NCBI RefSeq assembly: GCF_900094555.1
Contig: NZ_FMAC01000004.1
Span: 186,001 to 250,000 of the forward strand
Reading direction: 5' to 3'
Source of the DNA: Martinezella hainanensis
GTDB taxonomy: Bacteria > Pseudomonadota > Alphaproteobacteria > Rhizobiales > Rhizobiaceae
Length of the DNA stretch: 64,000 bases
Below, one piece after another: positions 46,372 to 56,051 of this stretch. Within the stretch, counting starts at the first letter, position 1; each line of letters begins with the position of its first letter. The notes beneath the pieces are model-generated. The model ran no database searches. It saw nothing but the letters and a program-made list of their open reading frames with translations, and was not told the origin of the DNA. The position numbers and the translations under genes were made by a program.

Positions 46372-47244
46372 TCAAGCCGCCGCCGTGCGTCGCTTCATCC
46401 GTTCGCTGATAATGATGATGAACCCGGCGCTGAGGATCAGGATGGCGCCGATGAAGGTGTTGGCGCCGGGGATGTCGCCCCAGATCATGTAGCCGAGCAA
46501 AAAGGCCCAGACGAGCGAGGTATATTCGAACGGCGCCAGCACAGAGACGGGGGCTTGGCGCATGCCTTCGAAGAGGGCGAGCTGGCCGGCGCCGGCGATG
46601 ACGCCGGTCAAGGCCAGCAGGACGATCTGAAAGAGCGTTGGCGTCTGCCAATGGGCGATCGCCATGCCGGCGGTCAGGATGATGAACATGATATTGGAGA
46701 CGGCCATCTGGATATGGCTCTTCTCGTGCAGCGCGGTTTTCCGCAACAGCACCATGCCGCATGCCCAAAGGACGGCGGCCTGCAGCGCCAGATAGACCGG
46801 CCAGGAGATCGAAAGCCCTACCGGATTGGAGGCGATCACCACGCCGCAGAAGCCGACGCCGACCGCCATCCAGCGGGCAAATGTTACCTTTTCGCGCAGC
46901 ACGATGGTCGCGAGGATAGTGCCGATGATCGGGGCTGCGTAATAGAGCGTCGTCACCTCGGCAAGTTGCAGGTAGGAGGCGGCCGAATAATAGGAAATCC
47001 AGGCAACCAGGATGATGACGCTGCGCACGATCATCGGCTTGATGATCGGCGAGCGTGCCACCTTGCGAACCAGCGACGGGCCTTCGAAGACGAAGCAGCC
47101 GGCAAGGATGGTGCAGCTTCGGATGAACAACACCTGCCAGACGGGGATGGAGGCAACAAGCAGCTTCACCGCCGAATCATGGGCGGTGAACAGCATGTAG
47201 GCAAACACCGTAAGCAGGATGCCATAGCCGATGGAGTTTTTCAC
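46372..47244 (-). CDS. EamA (DMT) family transporter
   Basis: 290 residues from a GTG at 47244. Ten hydrophobic segments in two EamA repeats; LALFEGMRQAPVSVLAPFEY and TSLVWAFLLGYMIWGDIPG lie in the second. Exporter of unknown metabolite. Its 3' part is the source of (or shares ancestry with) the fragment at 44254-44355. Confidence 0.88.
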   Translation of the reverse strand: MKNSIGYGILLTVFAYMLFTAHDSAVKLLVASIPVWQVLFIRSCTILAGCFVFEGPSLVRKVARSPIIKPMIVRSVIILVAWISYYSAASYLQLAEVTTLYYAAPIIGTILATIVLREKVTFARWMAVGVGFCGVVIASNPVGLSISWPVYLALQAAVLWACGMVLLRKTALHEKSHIQMAVSNIMFIILTAGMAIAHWQTPTLFQIVLLALTGVIAGAGQLALFEGMRQAPVSVLAPFEYTSLVWAFLLGYMIWGDIPGANTFIGAILILSAGFIIIISERMKRRTAAA

Positions 47245-47499
47245 GGGGATGCACCAGAGGATGACCCGACTCGGGGTCGACTGAATAATCTTTCAGGCCT
47301 CAACCGATAGGAGCCTACTTTTTCGCCGTCAATAGGACATTTTGCCAATGGCGTGCGTATATGAATGATTTATTCGGGTTGTGGCGTGTTTGCCTCCGCT
47401 TTAACAGACGGAGACGAAATGTGACCGTTCCGGCTGTTTTCGATCGTTGCGATTTCAATCGATTTAAATAGACTGCGGCCACTGATTTGGGGGAATTTT

Positions 47500-48699
47500 A
47501 TGGACGATATGACGAGATTGGAGGGTCTTGAGGCGAAAAGGAGCGGATTCTTCACAAAACCGCGTGCGGCCGTTTCGTTGATGTTCCTTCTGAACGGCTT
47601 CATGGTCGGCTGCTGGGCGCCGAAAATTCCGGAGTTTGCCGAGCGGCTGCAGCTTTCGAAATTCGAGCTCGGCCTGATGATCCTCGTCTTCGGCGTCGGT
47701 TCGCTCATCATGATGCCGCTGGCCGGCGCGCAGATCGCCGTGCGCGGATCGCATATCGTCGTCAAGATACTTGCCGTGCTGACGCTGCCGATGATTCTGG
47801 CCTTGACGCTGGCGCCGAATGTCTGGACTGCGGCGGTGGCACTCTTTCTCTTCGGCGGCTTCATTGGTGCGATGGATGTGGCGATGAACGCCAACGCCGT
47901 CTCGGTCGAAAAGTCCATGCGGCGCGCGATCATGTCCTCATGCCATGCCTTCTGGAGCCTTGGCGGTCTGCTGGGTTCGGCGATCGGCGGGCTGCTGATC
48001 TCGCGCTGGGGCGTTCTTGGTCATGCCGAGGCTTCGACCGTCATTGCGGTTCTTTTCCTCGTTGTCGCCTGGCCGATGGTCCTCAGCGACCAGCCGCATC
48101 ATGATGAGGCCAAGCCGAAGGCGAAGTTGCCGATGATTCCGCTGCCCTGGCTGCTCGGCATGGTGGCGCTGTTCTGCATGGTGCCGGAAGGCGCGGTGCT
48201 CGATTGGAGCGCGCTTTATCTCAGCCAGGAAAAGGGGGCATCGGTGGCGCTGTCCGGCTTCGGCTTTGCCGCCTTCTCGGCCACCATGGCGACCATGCGC
48301 TTTGCCGGAGATTTCGTGCGCGACTGGCTGGGCGCCATCAGGACGCTGCGTGTCTGCACGGTCTTCGCCATCGTCGGCATGCTGACCGCAGCACTGGCGC
48401 CAAATGCGGAGATCGCCATTCTCGGCTTTGCGCTCTGCGGCATCGGCATTTCCAACATGGTGCCGATCGCCTTTTCGGCTGCCGGCAACATTCCCGGTCT
48501 ACAGCCGGGCATCGCCATTTCGGTCGTCACCACGCTCGGCTATTCCGGCATGCTGGTGGCGCCTTCGGCCATCGGCTTTGCCGCCGAGCATGTCGGCTTC
48601 TCGCCTGTCCTGATGGCGCTGCCGGTGTTGCTGCTCGTCGTACTGGCCTTGTCGTCTTTGGCGCGCTACGCTGACGGCATCGGCGAAAGCAAGCATTAA
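47500..48699 (+). CDS. MFS transporter (YbjJ/FucP-like)
   Basis: 399 residues, 12 membrane helices. LMFLLNGFMVGCWAPKIPEF at the start, ELGLMILVFGVGSLIMMPLA, and GAMDVAMNANAVSVEKSMRR with HAFWSLGGLLGSAIGGLL are typical of the YbjJ-like sugar or drug MFS group. GGGGGAA precedes the ATG. Divergent from eamA. Confidence 0.88.
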   Translation: MDDMTRLEGLEAKRSGFFTKPRAAVSLMFLLNGFMVGCWAPKIPEFAERLQLSKFELGLMILVFGVGSLIMMPLAGAQIAVRGSHIVVKILAVLTLPMILALTLAPNVWTAAVALFLFGGFIGAMDVAMNANAVSVEKSMRRAIMSSCHAFWSLGGLLGSAIGGLLISRWGVLGHAEASTVIAVLFLVVAWPMVLSDQPHHDEAKPKAKLPMIPLPWLLGMVALFCMVPEGAVLDWSALYLSQEKGASVALSGFGFAAFSATMATMRFAGDFVRDWLGAIRTLRVCTVFAIVGMLTAALAPNAEIAILGFALCGIGISNMVPIAFSAAGNIPGLQPGIAISVVTTLGYSGMLVAPSAIGFAAEHVGFSPVLMALPVLLLVVLALSSLARYADGIGESKH

Positions 48700-48826
48700 T
48701 TTCGTCGCTTTTGCCCGGTAACTGCTAGGTTCCGTCCGATCAAAAGAGATTGTCGCAGCGGTTGACAACGACCGCTTGGTGATCCACCTGAAAGGCACCC
48801 ATTTTCGAGGCCTGCGAGAGCTTTCC

Positions 48827-50080
48827 ATGTCGTCCGCCACCGATTTCGATCCGAAACCGCGCCGTTCCTCCGTTGCCGTCGATGTCGGCGGCGTGATTGT
48901 CGGCGGCGGTGCCCCCGTCGTCGTGCAGTCCATGACCAATACCGACACGGCCGATGTCGATTCGACCGTGGCGCAGGTCGCCGCCCTCTACAAGGCCGGC
49001 TCCGAGCTCGTGCGTATCACCGTCGATCGCGATGAAAGTGCTGCCGCCGTGCCGAAGATCCGCGAGCGGCTGCTGCGTCTCGGCATGGACGTGCCGCTGA
49101 TCGGCGATTTCCATTATATCGGCCACAAGCTGCTCGCCGATCATCCGGCCTGCGCCGAGGCGCTGGCGAAATACCGCATCAATCCCGGCAATGTCGGGTT
49201 CAAGGACAAGAAGGACAAGCAGTTCGCCGAAATCATCGAGATGGCGATCCGCTATGACAAGCCGGTGCGCATCGGCGTCAACTGGGGTTCGCTTGACCAG
49301 GATCTCCTGACCGCGCTGATGGACAAGAATGCCGCCGAAGGCTCGCCGCTCTCGGCCCGCCAGGTGACGCGCGAGACGATCGTGCAGTCGGCGCTGATCT
49401 CGGCCGACCTTGCCGAGGAAATCGGCCTGCCGCGCAACCGCATCATCCTGTCGGCCAAGGTCAGCCAGGTGCAGGACCTGATCGCCGTCTATTCCATGCT
49501 GTCGGAGCGTTCCGACCACGCGCTGCATCTCGGTCTCACCGAGGCCGGCATGGGGTCGAAAGGCATCGTCGCTTCCTCTGCCGCCATGGGCTATGTGCTG
49601 CAGCACGGCATCGGCGATACGATCCGCGTCTCGCTGACGCCTGAGCCGAATGGTGACCGTACCCGCGAAGTGCAGGTGGCGCAGGAGCTGCTGCAGGTCA
49701 TGGGCTTCCGCCAGTTCATCCCCGTCGTCGCGGCTTGTCCCGGCTGCGGCCGCACGACGTCGACGGTCTTCCAGGAACTCGCGCAGAACATCCAGAACGA
49801 TATCCGCAAGAACATGCCGGTCTGGCGCGAGAAATATCCGGGTGTCGAGGCGCTGAACGTCGCCGTCATGGGCTGCATCGTCAATGGTCCGGGCGAAAGC
49901 AAACATGCCGATATCGGCATTTCGCTGCCGGGCACGGGCGAGACCCCAGCTGCCCCGGTCTTCATCGACGGCCAGAAAGCGATGACGCTGCGCGGCCCGA
50001 ACATCGCTTCCGATTTCGAGGCGCTGGTGACTGACTACATCGAGAAGCGCTTCGGCCAGAAGAACGTCGCGGCGGAGTGA
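48827..50080 (+). CDS. ispG: 4-hydroxy-3-methylbut-2-enyl-diphosphate synthase (flavodoxin)
   Basis: 417 residues from the ATG at 48827 (GAGAG upstream; an in-frame ATG at 48776 is less likely). Begins with [29 protein letters not shown]; cluster ligands in CPGCGRTTS and [10 protein letters not shown] bind the 4Fe-4S centre. Next-to-last step of the MEP isoprenoid pathway. Cytosolic; feeds the prenyl synthase at 51210-52124. Confidence 0.96.
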   Translation: MSSATDFDPKPRRSSVAVDVGGVIVGGGAPVVVQSMTNTDTADVDSTVAQVAALYKAGSELVRITVDRDESAAAVPKIRERLLRLGMDVPLIGDFHYIGHKLLADHPACAEALAKYRINPGNVGFKDKKDKQFAEIIEMAIRYDKPVRIGVNWGSLDQDLLTALMDKNAAEGSPLSARQVTRETIVQSALISADLAEEIGLPRNRIILSAKVSQVQDLIAVYSMLSERSDHALHLGLTEAGMGSKGIVASSAAMGYVLQHGIGDTIRVSLTPEPNGDRTREVQVAQELLQVMGFRQFIPVVAACPGCGRTTSTVFQELAQNIQNDIRKNMPVWREKYPGVEALNVAVMGCIVNGPGESKHADIGISLPGTGETPAAPVFIDGQKAMTLRGPNIASDFEALVTDYIEKRFGQKNVAAE

Positions 50081-50103
50081 TCTGCTATCGCATGTGAATA
50101 AAT

Positions 50104-50240
50104 GCCCCTCACCCCAGCCCTCTCCCCGTTTTGACGGGGCGAGGGAGCGATCTCGTCAAGCCCCTTCGCCCCGTCAAAGCGGGGAGAAGGTGGACTCGAA
50201 CAGTCAAGCGAAGCGGACTGTGAGAGGACGGTTGAGGGGC
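50104..50240. repeat. Intergenic palindrome with GCCCCTCACCC arm, copy 2
   Basis: Left end GCCCCTCACCCCAGCCCTCT..., inner palindrome GACGGGGCGAGGG / CCTTCGCCCCGTC, right end TTGAGGGGC. Same family as 29042-29181 but with a different middle. Lies between convergent ispG and the LysE-type gene and could act as a bidirectional transcript end. Confidence 0.7.
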
Positions 50241-50254
50241 TCACCTATCCATTT

Positions 50255-50302
50255 GTGTTGATGCAATTCCGGGTGGAAAACCGCTTTGCGCTTTTTCTAA
50301 AT
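50255..50302. repeat. Short intergenic rhizobial repeat, copy 2
   Basis: GATGCAATTCCGGGTGG then AAAACCGCTTTGCGC and TTTTTCTAAATTA; related to 6352-6410 and 58354-58410 with the same core GGAAAACCG. Confidence 0.55.
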
Positions 50303-50315
50303 TAATTGGGCAGGA

Positions 50316-50957
50316 TCACATATTGCTCGTCAGCAGCTTGATGCCGGCGAAGCAATAGAAGCCGGCCATGGCGCCCTCGATCCAGCGGCGCGCATTGCGG
50401 TAGACCTTCAGCGCATGCGATGTCGAAAACAGGATCGCATAACCCATGAACGCCAGGAAGCCAGTCGCGCAGCAGACGGCGACAATCAGCACCGCCACGG
50501 ACGCGGGCGCACCCTGCGGCATGCCGAGTGCAATAATGGCGAGCCAGGCGAAGATCGCTTTCGGGTTGGTGACGTGGATACCGTAGCCGCGCAGGACCAG
50601 CGATTTGAAGCTTGGCGTCTTCGGCCCCTCGGCGGCCGTCGGCAGTTCGCCGCTGGTGCGGACGGCGCGGAATGCCTTGTAGGCGAGGTAGAGCAGATAG
50701 AGGCCGCCGAAGATCTTCAAAAGCTCCAGCGCCATCGCATAGGTCTGCAGCAGCGTTGCAAGGCCAGCCGCTGCGGCAATCGCCCAGGTCAGCGATCCCC
50801 CGAAGATGCCGAGTGCCAGGGTCATGCCGGCCTTGCGGCCATGGGTCATCGACGTGCCGATGATAGCCATGATGGCCGGGCCTGGACTGACGACGGCGAC
50901 GATGTAGGCGATGTAGGCCGGCAGGATCTGCGGCAGGTAGGCGAGGGTGTCGTGCAT
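50316..50957 (-). CDS. LysE/RhtB-family amino-acid exporter
   Basis: 213 residues from the ATG at 50957 (MHDTLAYLPQILPAYIAYIV). Six hydrophobic segments; VSPGPAIMAIIGTSMTHGRK is the family signature and VTNPKAIFAWLAIIALGMPQ the second conserved loop. The frame upstream of this ATG has no membrane-protein character. Substrate probably an amino acid or homoserine lactone-like compound. Confidence 0.9.
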   Translation of the reverse strand: MHDTLAYLPQILPAYIAYIVAVVSPGPAIMAIIGTSMTHGRKAGMTLALGIFGGSLTWAIAAAAGLATLLQTYAMALELLKIFGGLYLLYLAYKAFRAVRTSGELPTAAEGPKTPSFKSLVLRGYGIHVTNPKAIFAWLAIIALGMPQGAPASVAVLIVAVCCATGFLAFMGYAILFSTSHALKVYRNARRWIEGAMAGFYCFAGIKLLTSNM

Positions 50958-51209
50958 GGAGACTATTCCCGGGGGGCGCGGCCGGCGCGGAGAATTCCGC
51001 GTCCAAAGGCCAGTTCCGGATGGGAATGTGTCATAAAACACAGTGGAAATCACCCGGCGCAGCGATGGATTCTTGTGATGGTGACATTCCAGAGCTGAAT
51101 GGGTGACCGCGGCCGGTACCATAGCCGGGAGGATGGCAGACGCCTATCGCTATCCTGCCTGAAGGTCAGTCGCCTGCCGTCAGGCAACACCGTGCGGAAG
51201 CCTTCGGGC

Positions 51210-52124
51210 TCAGTTCTTGCGGTTTGCGACGAACCGGGCGGTTTCCGTCAGAACATCGGCCTTGTCGCCGTAGCCGGACAGGAGGTCGGCGGCTTCGCTG
51301 ACCAACCTTGCCAATGTCGTTTCCGCCCATTCCCGGCCGTGCAGAGCTACCAGCGTCCCCTTGCCGCGTGCGGCATCCTTGCCGGTTGCCTTGCCCATCG
51401 TGGTGGCGTCGGCTGTAAGGTCGAGAAGGTCGTCGGCGAGCTGGAAGGCAAGGCCGATCTTTTCGCCGAAGGTCCGAAGGCGTTTGCGGTCCTCGGCCGA
51501 GGCGCCTGATATGATGGCGCCGGCCTCGCAGGCGAAGCGGATCAGCGCGCCCGTCTTCATCGCCTGCAGCGTGGTGATGCCGCGCTCGTCGGGCGTTTCT
51601 TTCTCGGCGGCGAGGTCAAGAGCTTGGCCGCCGGCCATGCCGCCAATGCCGGCCGCGCGCGACAACGCCAGCACGAGGGCCATTTTCCGATCCGCCGGCA
51701 GCTCCGTTTCAGGCGCTGCGATGATGTCGAAGGCATAGGTCAGCAGGCTGTCGCCCGCGAGAATCGCCGTGGCGTAGTCGAAGGCGATATGCACCGTCGG
51801 CTGGCCGCGGCGCAGGTCGTCGTCGTCCATGGCAGGCAGGTCGTCATGGACGAGGGAATAGCAGTGCACGCATTCGAGTGCCGCGCCGACCCTGAGCGCC
51901 GCCTCTGCATTGCCGCCGAGAAGGGCTGCGGATTCCATGACGAGGAAGGGTCGTAGCCGCTTGCCGCCGTTCAGGACGCCATGGCGCATCGCGTTCAACA
52001 GCCTCTCGGGGCGGACGATCTCGTCATTGAGGCTGGTGTCGGCCAGCAGCCGGGTCAGCAGTGCCTCGGTCTTGCCGGCATTATCCCTGAGGCGCTGTTC
52101 GAATGAAGTATCGGTGCTGTCCAT
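51210..52124 (-). CDS. ispA: Farnesyl/geranyl-type polyprenyl diphosphate synthase
   Basis: 304 residues from the ATG at 52124. First Asp-rich motif HDDLPAMDDDDLRRG, second ADDLLDLTAD, GGKRLRPF for IPP binding. Residues before the first motif (HCYSLVHDD) fit IspA of short-chain length (C15). Cytosolic; supplies farnesyl diphosphate for undecaprenol, quinones and hopanoids. Divergent from mtgA. Confidence 0.9.
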   Translation of the reverse strand: MDSTDTSFEQRLRDNAGKTEALLTRLLADTSLNDEIVRPERLLNAMRHGVLNGGKRLRPFLVMESAALLGGNAEAALRVGAALECVHCYSLVHDDLPAMDDDDLRRGQPTVHIAFDYATAILAGDSLLTYAFDIIAAPETELPADRKMALVLALSRAAGIGGMAGGQALDLAAEKETPDERGITTLQAMKTGALIRFACEAGAIISGASAEDRKRLRTFGEKIGLAFQLADDLLDLTADATTMGKATGKDAARGKGTLVALHGREWAETTLARLVSEAADLLSGYGDKADVLTETARFVANRKN

Positions 52125-52286
52125 GGCCGCTGTTTGGCATGAGAGGCGGTTGCTGGCAACGAGAATTGTCAACAGCCGGGTGGGGAATTGCGTCGCACTC
52201 TGGTCATCGCTTTGTGTAGACGGTATGACGGGTCAGCATCAGAGCGTTTCCCGGATGCACTAAGGCTGTACCGGGATGGAGCGACC

Positions 52287-53051
52287 GTGGACGTCAGGCA
52301 TTTGGACATATCGACGGACAATGAGGAGGAGGAAGCCGAGGTGCCGCGACGCTCCTCCGTGTTGGCTCGCTTCCGAGACCGTCCGTTCTGGCAGCGTATC
52401 GTCCTCGTCCTGATCGGCTTCTTGCTGCTGCCCTATTTCTTAATCGTCGTCTATGTGCTGCCGTTCATCCACCCTGTTTCCACCCTGATGATAGGCGATG
52501 CCGTAACCTTTCAAGGATATGAGCGTCGCTGGGTTCCGCTGGATAGGATCGCGCCGGTGCTGGTCAAATCCGTCATGGTCTCGGAGGACGGGCAGTTCTG
52601 TTTTCACGGTGGCGTCGATTGGGGCGAGATGCGGGTTCTCGTCGAGGAGACGCTGAGCGGCAAATCCACCCGCGGCGGCAGCACGATCCCGATGCAGACG
52701 GTGAAGAACCTGTTCCTGTGGAACAGCCGCTCCTTTGTGCGCAAGACGCTGGAGCTGCCGCTCGCGGTTTCAGCCTCGGCCGTCTGGTCGAAGCGCCGGA
52801 TGATGGAGATCTATCTCAATATCGCCGAATGGGGGCCGGGCATCTACGGTATCGAGGCGGCGGCACGCTACCATTTCAAGGTGCCGGCTTCCAAGCTGAC
52901 CGCGCGCCAGGCCGCGCTCCTTGCCGTCTCCCTTCCCAATCCGATCGATCGGGTCGCGAGCAAGCCCGGGAGAGGGCTCAGCCAGCTCGCCTCGTTGATC
53001 CAGCGCCGTGCGCGAAACGCCGACGCATACATCAAATGCCTTTATGACTGA
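52287..53051 (+). CDS. mtgA: Monofunctional peptidoglycan glycosyltransferase
   Basis: 254 residues from the GTG at 52287, five bases after GGGATGGAG; an in-frame TTG at 52188 is less likely. One membrane helix ([20 protein letters not shown]), then the GT51 domain: [20 protein letters not shown] with the catalytic Glu, [17 protein letters not shown], and [20 protein letters not shown]. Polymerises lipid II glycan strands on the periplasmic side. No transpeptidase domain. Confidence 0.94.
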   Translation: MDVRHLDISTDNEEEEAEVPRRSSVLARFRDRPFWQRIVLVLIGFLLLPYFLIVVYVLPFIHPVSTLMIGDAVTFQGYERRWVPLDRIAPVLVKSVMVSEDGQFCFHGGVDWGEMRVLVEETLSGKSTRGGSTIPMQTVKNLFLWNSRSFVRKTLELPLAVSASAVWSKRRMMEIYLNIAEWGPGIYGIEAAARYHFKVPASKLTARQAALLAVSLPNPIDRVASKPGRGLSQLASLIQRRARNADAYIKCLYD

Positions 53052-53145
53052 GATCAGAACTTGTCGTTCGATCGGCTGATCGTCATCTGGCATTCTTGGC
53101 CATGACGTAAGGGCGGGTGATCTGCCAATGATGATCGGATAGCCC

Positions 53146-53868
53146 ATGGATTTCGACGCCTTCTCGCCCGAATTGCTCCAATGCTCCAAAAGCCTGCATC
53201 CGGCGCCGCCACGCCATCTCGGCACGCGCTATGATCGCTCAGGTATCTTCCAGCCCGAGCCCGGCAACACGGTCGTCTGCCATCTGTCGGAGGGGTCGGC
53301 GACGCAGCGCGCTATCGTTGCGGCGAGGCAGAAATATCTCGACATGCCGGAAGCCCGGCAATTCGCCTTCACACCGGTCTCCAGCCTGCACATGACTCTC
53401 TTCCAGGGGATCATCGAATATCGCCGTGCTCGGCCCTATTGGCCCGCGGACGTCGCGCTCGACACGCCGATCGATCAGATGACGGAGATCATGGGCGAAC
53501 GGCTGAAGGCCTTTTCCGGACGCGATCCATTCGAGGTGACGGTGATCAAGGCGCGGCCCAGCGGTCTGGTGGTTGCCGGCGCCACCGAAAAGGATCGTAA
53601 GGTTATGCGCGATTGGCGCAATGCCCTTGCGGATCTCTTGGGCTATCGCCATCCCGATCATGAGACTTATGTTTTTCACATCACGTTCACCTATGTCATC
53701 GAGCGACTGGCCGACGAGGCTCTGCCGCCCTGGCAGGCGATGTTGGACGATGCCGCTGATAGGCTTCGCGCCGAGGTGCCCGTTATGGAGTTGCGGCCGC
53801 CGGCCTTCTGCTCGTTCGAGGACATGAATCATTTCGAGGAGCTCCTCGTCTTCGAAGTCCGAGACTAA
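53146..53868 (+). CDS. DUF1868 / 2H phosphoesterase-like protein
   Basis: 240 residues. Two H-x-T/S-type motifs, HMTLFQGI and HITFTYVI, about 105 residues apart, define the 2H phosphoesterase fold (as in 2',3'-cyclic phosphodiesterases and RNA ligases). Substrate of this DUF1868 branch is unknown. Followed 18 bases later by a GST gene. Confidence 0.8.
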   Translation: MDFDAFSPELLQCSKSLHPAPPRHLGTRYDRSGIFQPEPGNTVVCHLSEGSATQRAIVAARQKYLDMPEARQFAFTPVSSLHMTLFQGIIEYRRARPYWPADVALDTPIDQMTEIMGERLKAFSGRDPFEVTVIKARPSGLVVAGATEKDRKVMRDWRNALADLLGYRHPDHETYVFHITFTYVIERLADEALPPWQAMLDDAADRLRAEVPVMELRPPAFCSFEDMNHFEELLVFEVRD

Positions 53869-53886
53869 GAAAGGAAATATGCGATC

Positions 53887-54534
53887 ATGGACAAGCTCAC
53901 TCTCTATATCGGCAATAAAAACTATTCTTCCTGGTCGTTGCGACCGTGGATTGCGCTGGAGGGTTGCGGCATTCCTTTCGAAGAGGTGCTGATACCTTTC
54001 GATTTTCCAGGCGGCAATCCGCGCATCCGCGAGGTGTCGCCGACGGGTAAGGTGCCGATGCTGGTCCACAGCGGCTTCAAGGTATGGGAATCCTTCGCCA
54101 TCATCGAATATGCAGCCGAGCTCCTCCCGGATGCCGGGCTTCTGCCGAGGGACCGTCAGGCGCGTGCGTTGGCACGATCCTACAGCATGGAGATGGTTTC
54201 GGGTTTCAGTGCCTTGCGCAACGCCTGCCCGATGAACATGCGCCGGCCGATCGCCCGCCGCGATCTGCCCGATGGGGTGATAAAGGACGTAGCGCGCATC
54301 GAGACCATTTGGCGCGAGGCGCGAGCCTTTTCAGGCGGGCCTTTCCTGTTTGGGAGCTTTTCCGGCGCGGATGCCATGTTTGCCCCCGTTGTCAGCCGTC
54401 TGGAACGGTATGACATCGCGGTTGCGGCGGATACGCGGGACTATATGGCGGTCATGAAGGCGCTGCCCGCCTGGCAAAAATGGGAGGAAGCGGCATTGCG
54501 GGAAACTTGGACCGTGCCGGAGGATGAGGACTGA
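53887..54534 (+). CDS. Glutathione S-transferase family protein
   Basis: 215 residues; AAGAAAGGA upstream. N-terminal thioredoxin-like part with [20 protein letters not shown], cis-Pro in [10 protein letters not shown] and ES in [14 protein letters not shown]; helical C-terminal domain. Cytosolic detoxification enzyme or reductase; substrate unknown. Confidence 0.88.
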
Positions 54535-54706
54535 TTCGGTCTCGAATATCCGCGAATCTGGTTCGGCGGGCAAAAAATGCTGGAAGGGACTGGTCAAAGC
54601 CCGGCAAGCCATGTATAAGCCCGCCCAATTTCCGAAATTGATGCATGTCTGTTTCGGCCGCCTTGCTGGCCGTGGATATGTTTCGTCCGTACATGGAGTA
54701 ACGAGA

Positions 54707-54892
54707 ATGGCTGTACCGAAGAGAAAAACGAGCCCGTCCAAGCGCGGTATGCGCCGCTCTGCTGACGCCCTGAAGGCTCCGACCTACGTCGAAGACAAGA
54801 ACTCCGGCGAACTGCGTCGTCCGCATCACATCGACCTGAAGACCGGCATGTATCGCGGCCGTCAGGTTCTGACGCCGAAGGAAAGCGCATAA
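54707..54892 (+). CDS. rpmF: 50S ribosomal protein L32
   Basis: 61 residues: [20 protein letters not shown] is unmistakable L32. The ATG at 54707 follows GGAGTAACGAGA. This alphaproteobacterial form lacks the Cys zinc ligands seen in some other bacteria. Followed by a strong terminator. Confidence 0.97.
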
Positions 54893-54919
54893 TCTAGCGC
54901 TGCCTTGACGGCATGAATA

Positions 54920-54948
54920 AAAAAGGCTGGCGGTTCGCCGGCCTTTTT
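54920..54948 (+). terminator. Intrinsic terminator of rpmF
   Basis: AAAAAGGCTGGCG-GTT-CGCCGGCCTTTTT, with one T-G pair, 28 bases after the stop. Confidence 0.9.
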
Positions 54949-55010
54949 CTGTTTTCGTTGGGATGTGCTGGGTGCGTGAAAAACAGGCCGTTCGTATGCC
55001 GGACCTCTGA

Positions 55011-55200
55011 CACCCCCCTCTGTCACTGACGTGACATCTCCCCCATAAGGGGGGAGATTGTTGGGAATAGGTTGCCGGCTCTCACCAAACCAACAAGCAG
55101 CAGTTTCGCGGATTCGATATTCGCTTGAGGCGAGGGGATTCTGCGGGTTAACAATCTCCCCCTTGTGGGGGAGATGTTACGTCAGTGACAGAGGGGGGTG
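55011..55200. repeat. Large inverted repeat between rpmF and phaR
   Basis: Arms of about 50 bases, 55011-55062 (CACCCCCCTCTGTCACTGAC...) and 55149-55200, are near-perfect inverted copies, each itself holding a small palindrome around ATCTCCCCC. The 86 bases between show no gene. MITE- or RIME-like in shape; both arms also end the neighbouring transcripts' space. Together with the rpmF terminator it fills the 345-base gap. Confidence 0.8.
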
Positions 55201-55237
55201 AAAACTCTCCACGAGTTCACGGGCGAATTGCCCTATC

Positions 55238-55810
55238 TCACAAACTATCCAGCTTGTTCTGCATGGCGCGGAGCTGTTCCTTGAGCTCGTCGATGTCCTT
55301 GGCTTCGGCCTTGCGGCTTTCCTTGGCCGGCGGCTGCATGAAGGGGGAGAACATCTGCATGGCCTGCTGGAACATTTCCGTGTTGCGGCGGACCTGTTCC
55401 TCGACCATCTGCATGGGCAGCTGCAGGTTCTTGCCGAGCGGCGTTTCGCCGAAGGCCTTGTTGATTTGTTCGCGCATCTGCGTCTGCTGCTCGGTAAAGG
55501 CGCGCATCGAGTGCTCGAGGAAGCTCGGCACGACCATCTGCATCTGATCGCCGTAATAGCCGATCAGCTGTCTCAGGAAGGATATCGGCAGCAGTGTGTT
55601 GCCGGTTTTCGATTCCTGTTCGAAAATGATTTGCGTCAGGACCGAATGCGTAATGTCTTCGCCGCTCTTGGCGTCCTGGACGATGAATTCCTCGCCCTTC
55701 TTCACCATCTCCGCCAGATCGTCCAGCGTCACATAGGTGCTGGTGCCGGTATTGTATAGGCGGCGATTGGCATACTTCTTGATTACGATCTGGCCCTCAT
55801 TCTTTGCCAT
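55238..55810 (-). CDS. phaR: Polyhydroxyalkanoate synthesis regulator PhaR (AniA)
   Basis: 190 residues from the ATG at 55810, with CAGGAGAC upstream. N-terminal PHB_acc_N domain IVIKKYANRRLYNTGTSTYV, then PHB_acc repeats, a helical Gln/Met-rich middle and a C-terminal coiled coil (DIDELKEQLRAMQNKLDSL). In rhizobia it controls carbon flow between polyhydroxybutyrate and exopolysaccharide and represses phasin genes. Divergent from phaA. Confidence 0.93.
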   Translation of the reverse strand: MAKNEGQIVIKKYANRRLYNTGTSTYVTLDDLAEMVKKGEEFIVQDAKSGEDITHSVLTQIIFEQESKTGNTLLPISFLRQLIGYYGDQMQMVVPSFLEHSMRAFTEQQTQMREQINKAFGETPLGKNLQLPMQMVEEQVRRNTEMFQQAMQMFSPFMQPPAKESRKAEAKDIDELKEQLRAMQNKLDSL

Positions 55811-56051
55811 TATCAGTCTCCTGGCCCCGTCTGATTGTATGGAATATTCCTCCACCTCGGAGTGTAGACGCAAAAGAAGCTTGGTGACAATCGGTTTGTG
55901 CGATGCGGCAAGGCCTTTCCTTTGATTGGATTTTTTGAAGGCGGTGACAGCTTCGTGAAATCTGCACGATGAAAATTCTTGCTGTTTGACTCAGGAGCAA
56001 AGCTTTGACAGTTTCGCCTCATATACGTGTTCATTCTGTGAGGAGGCTTCC

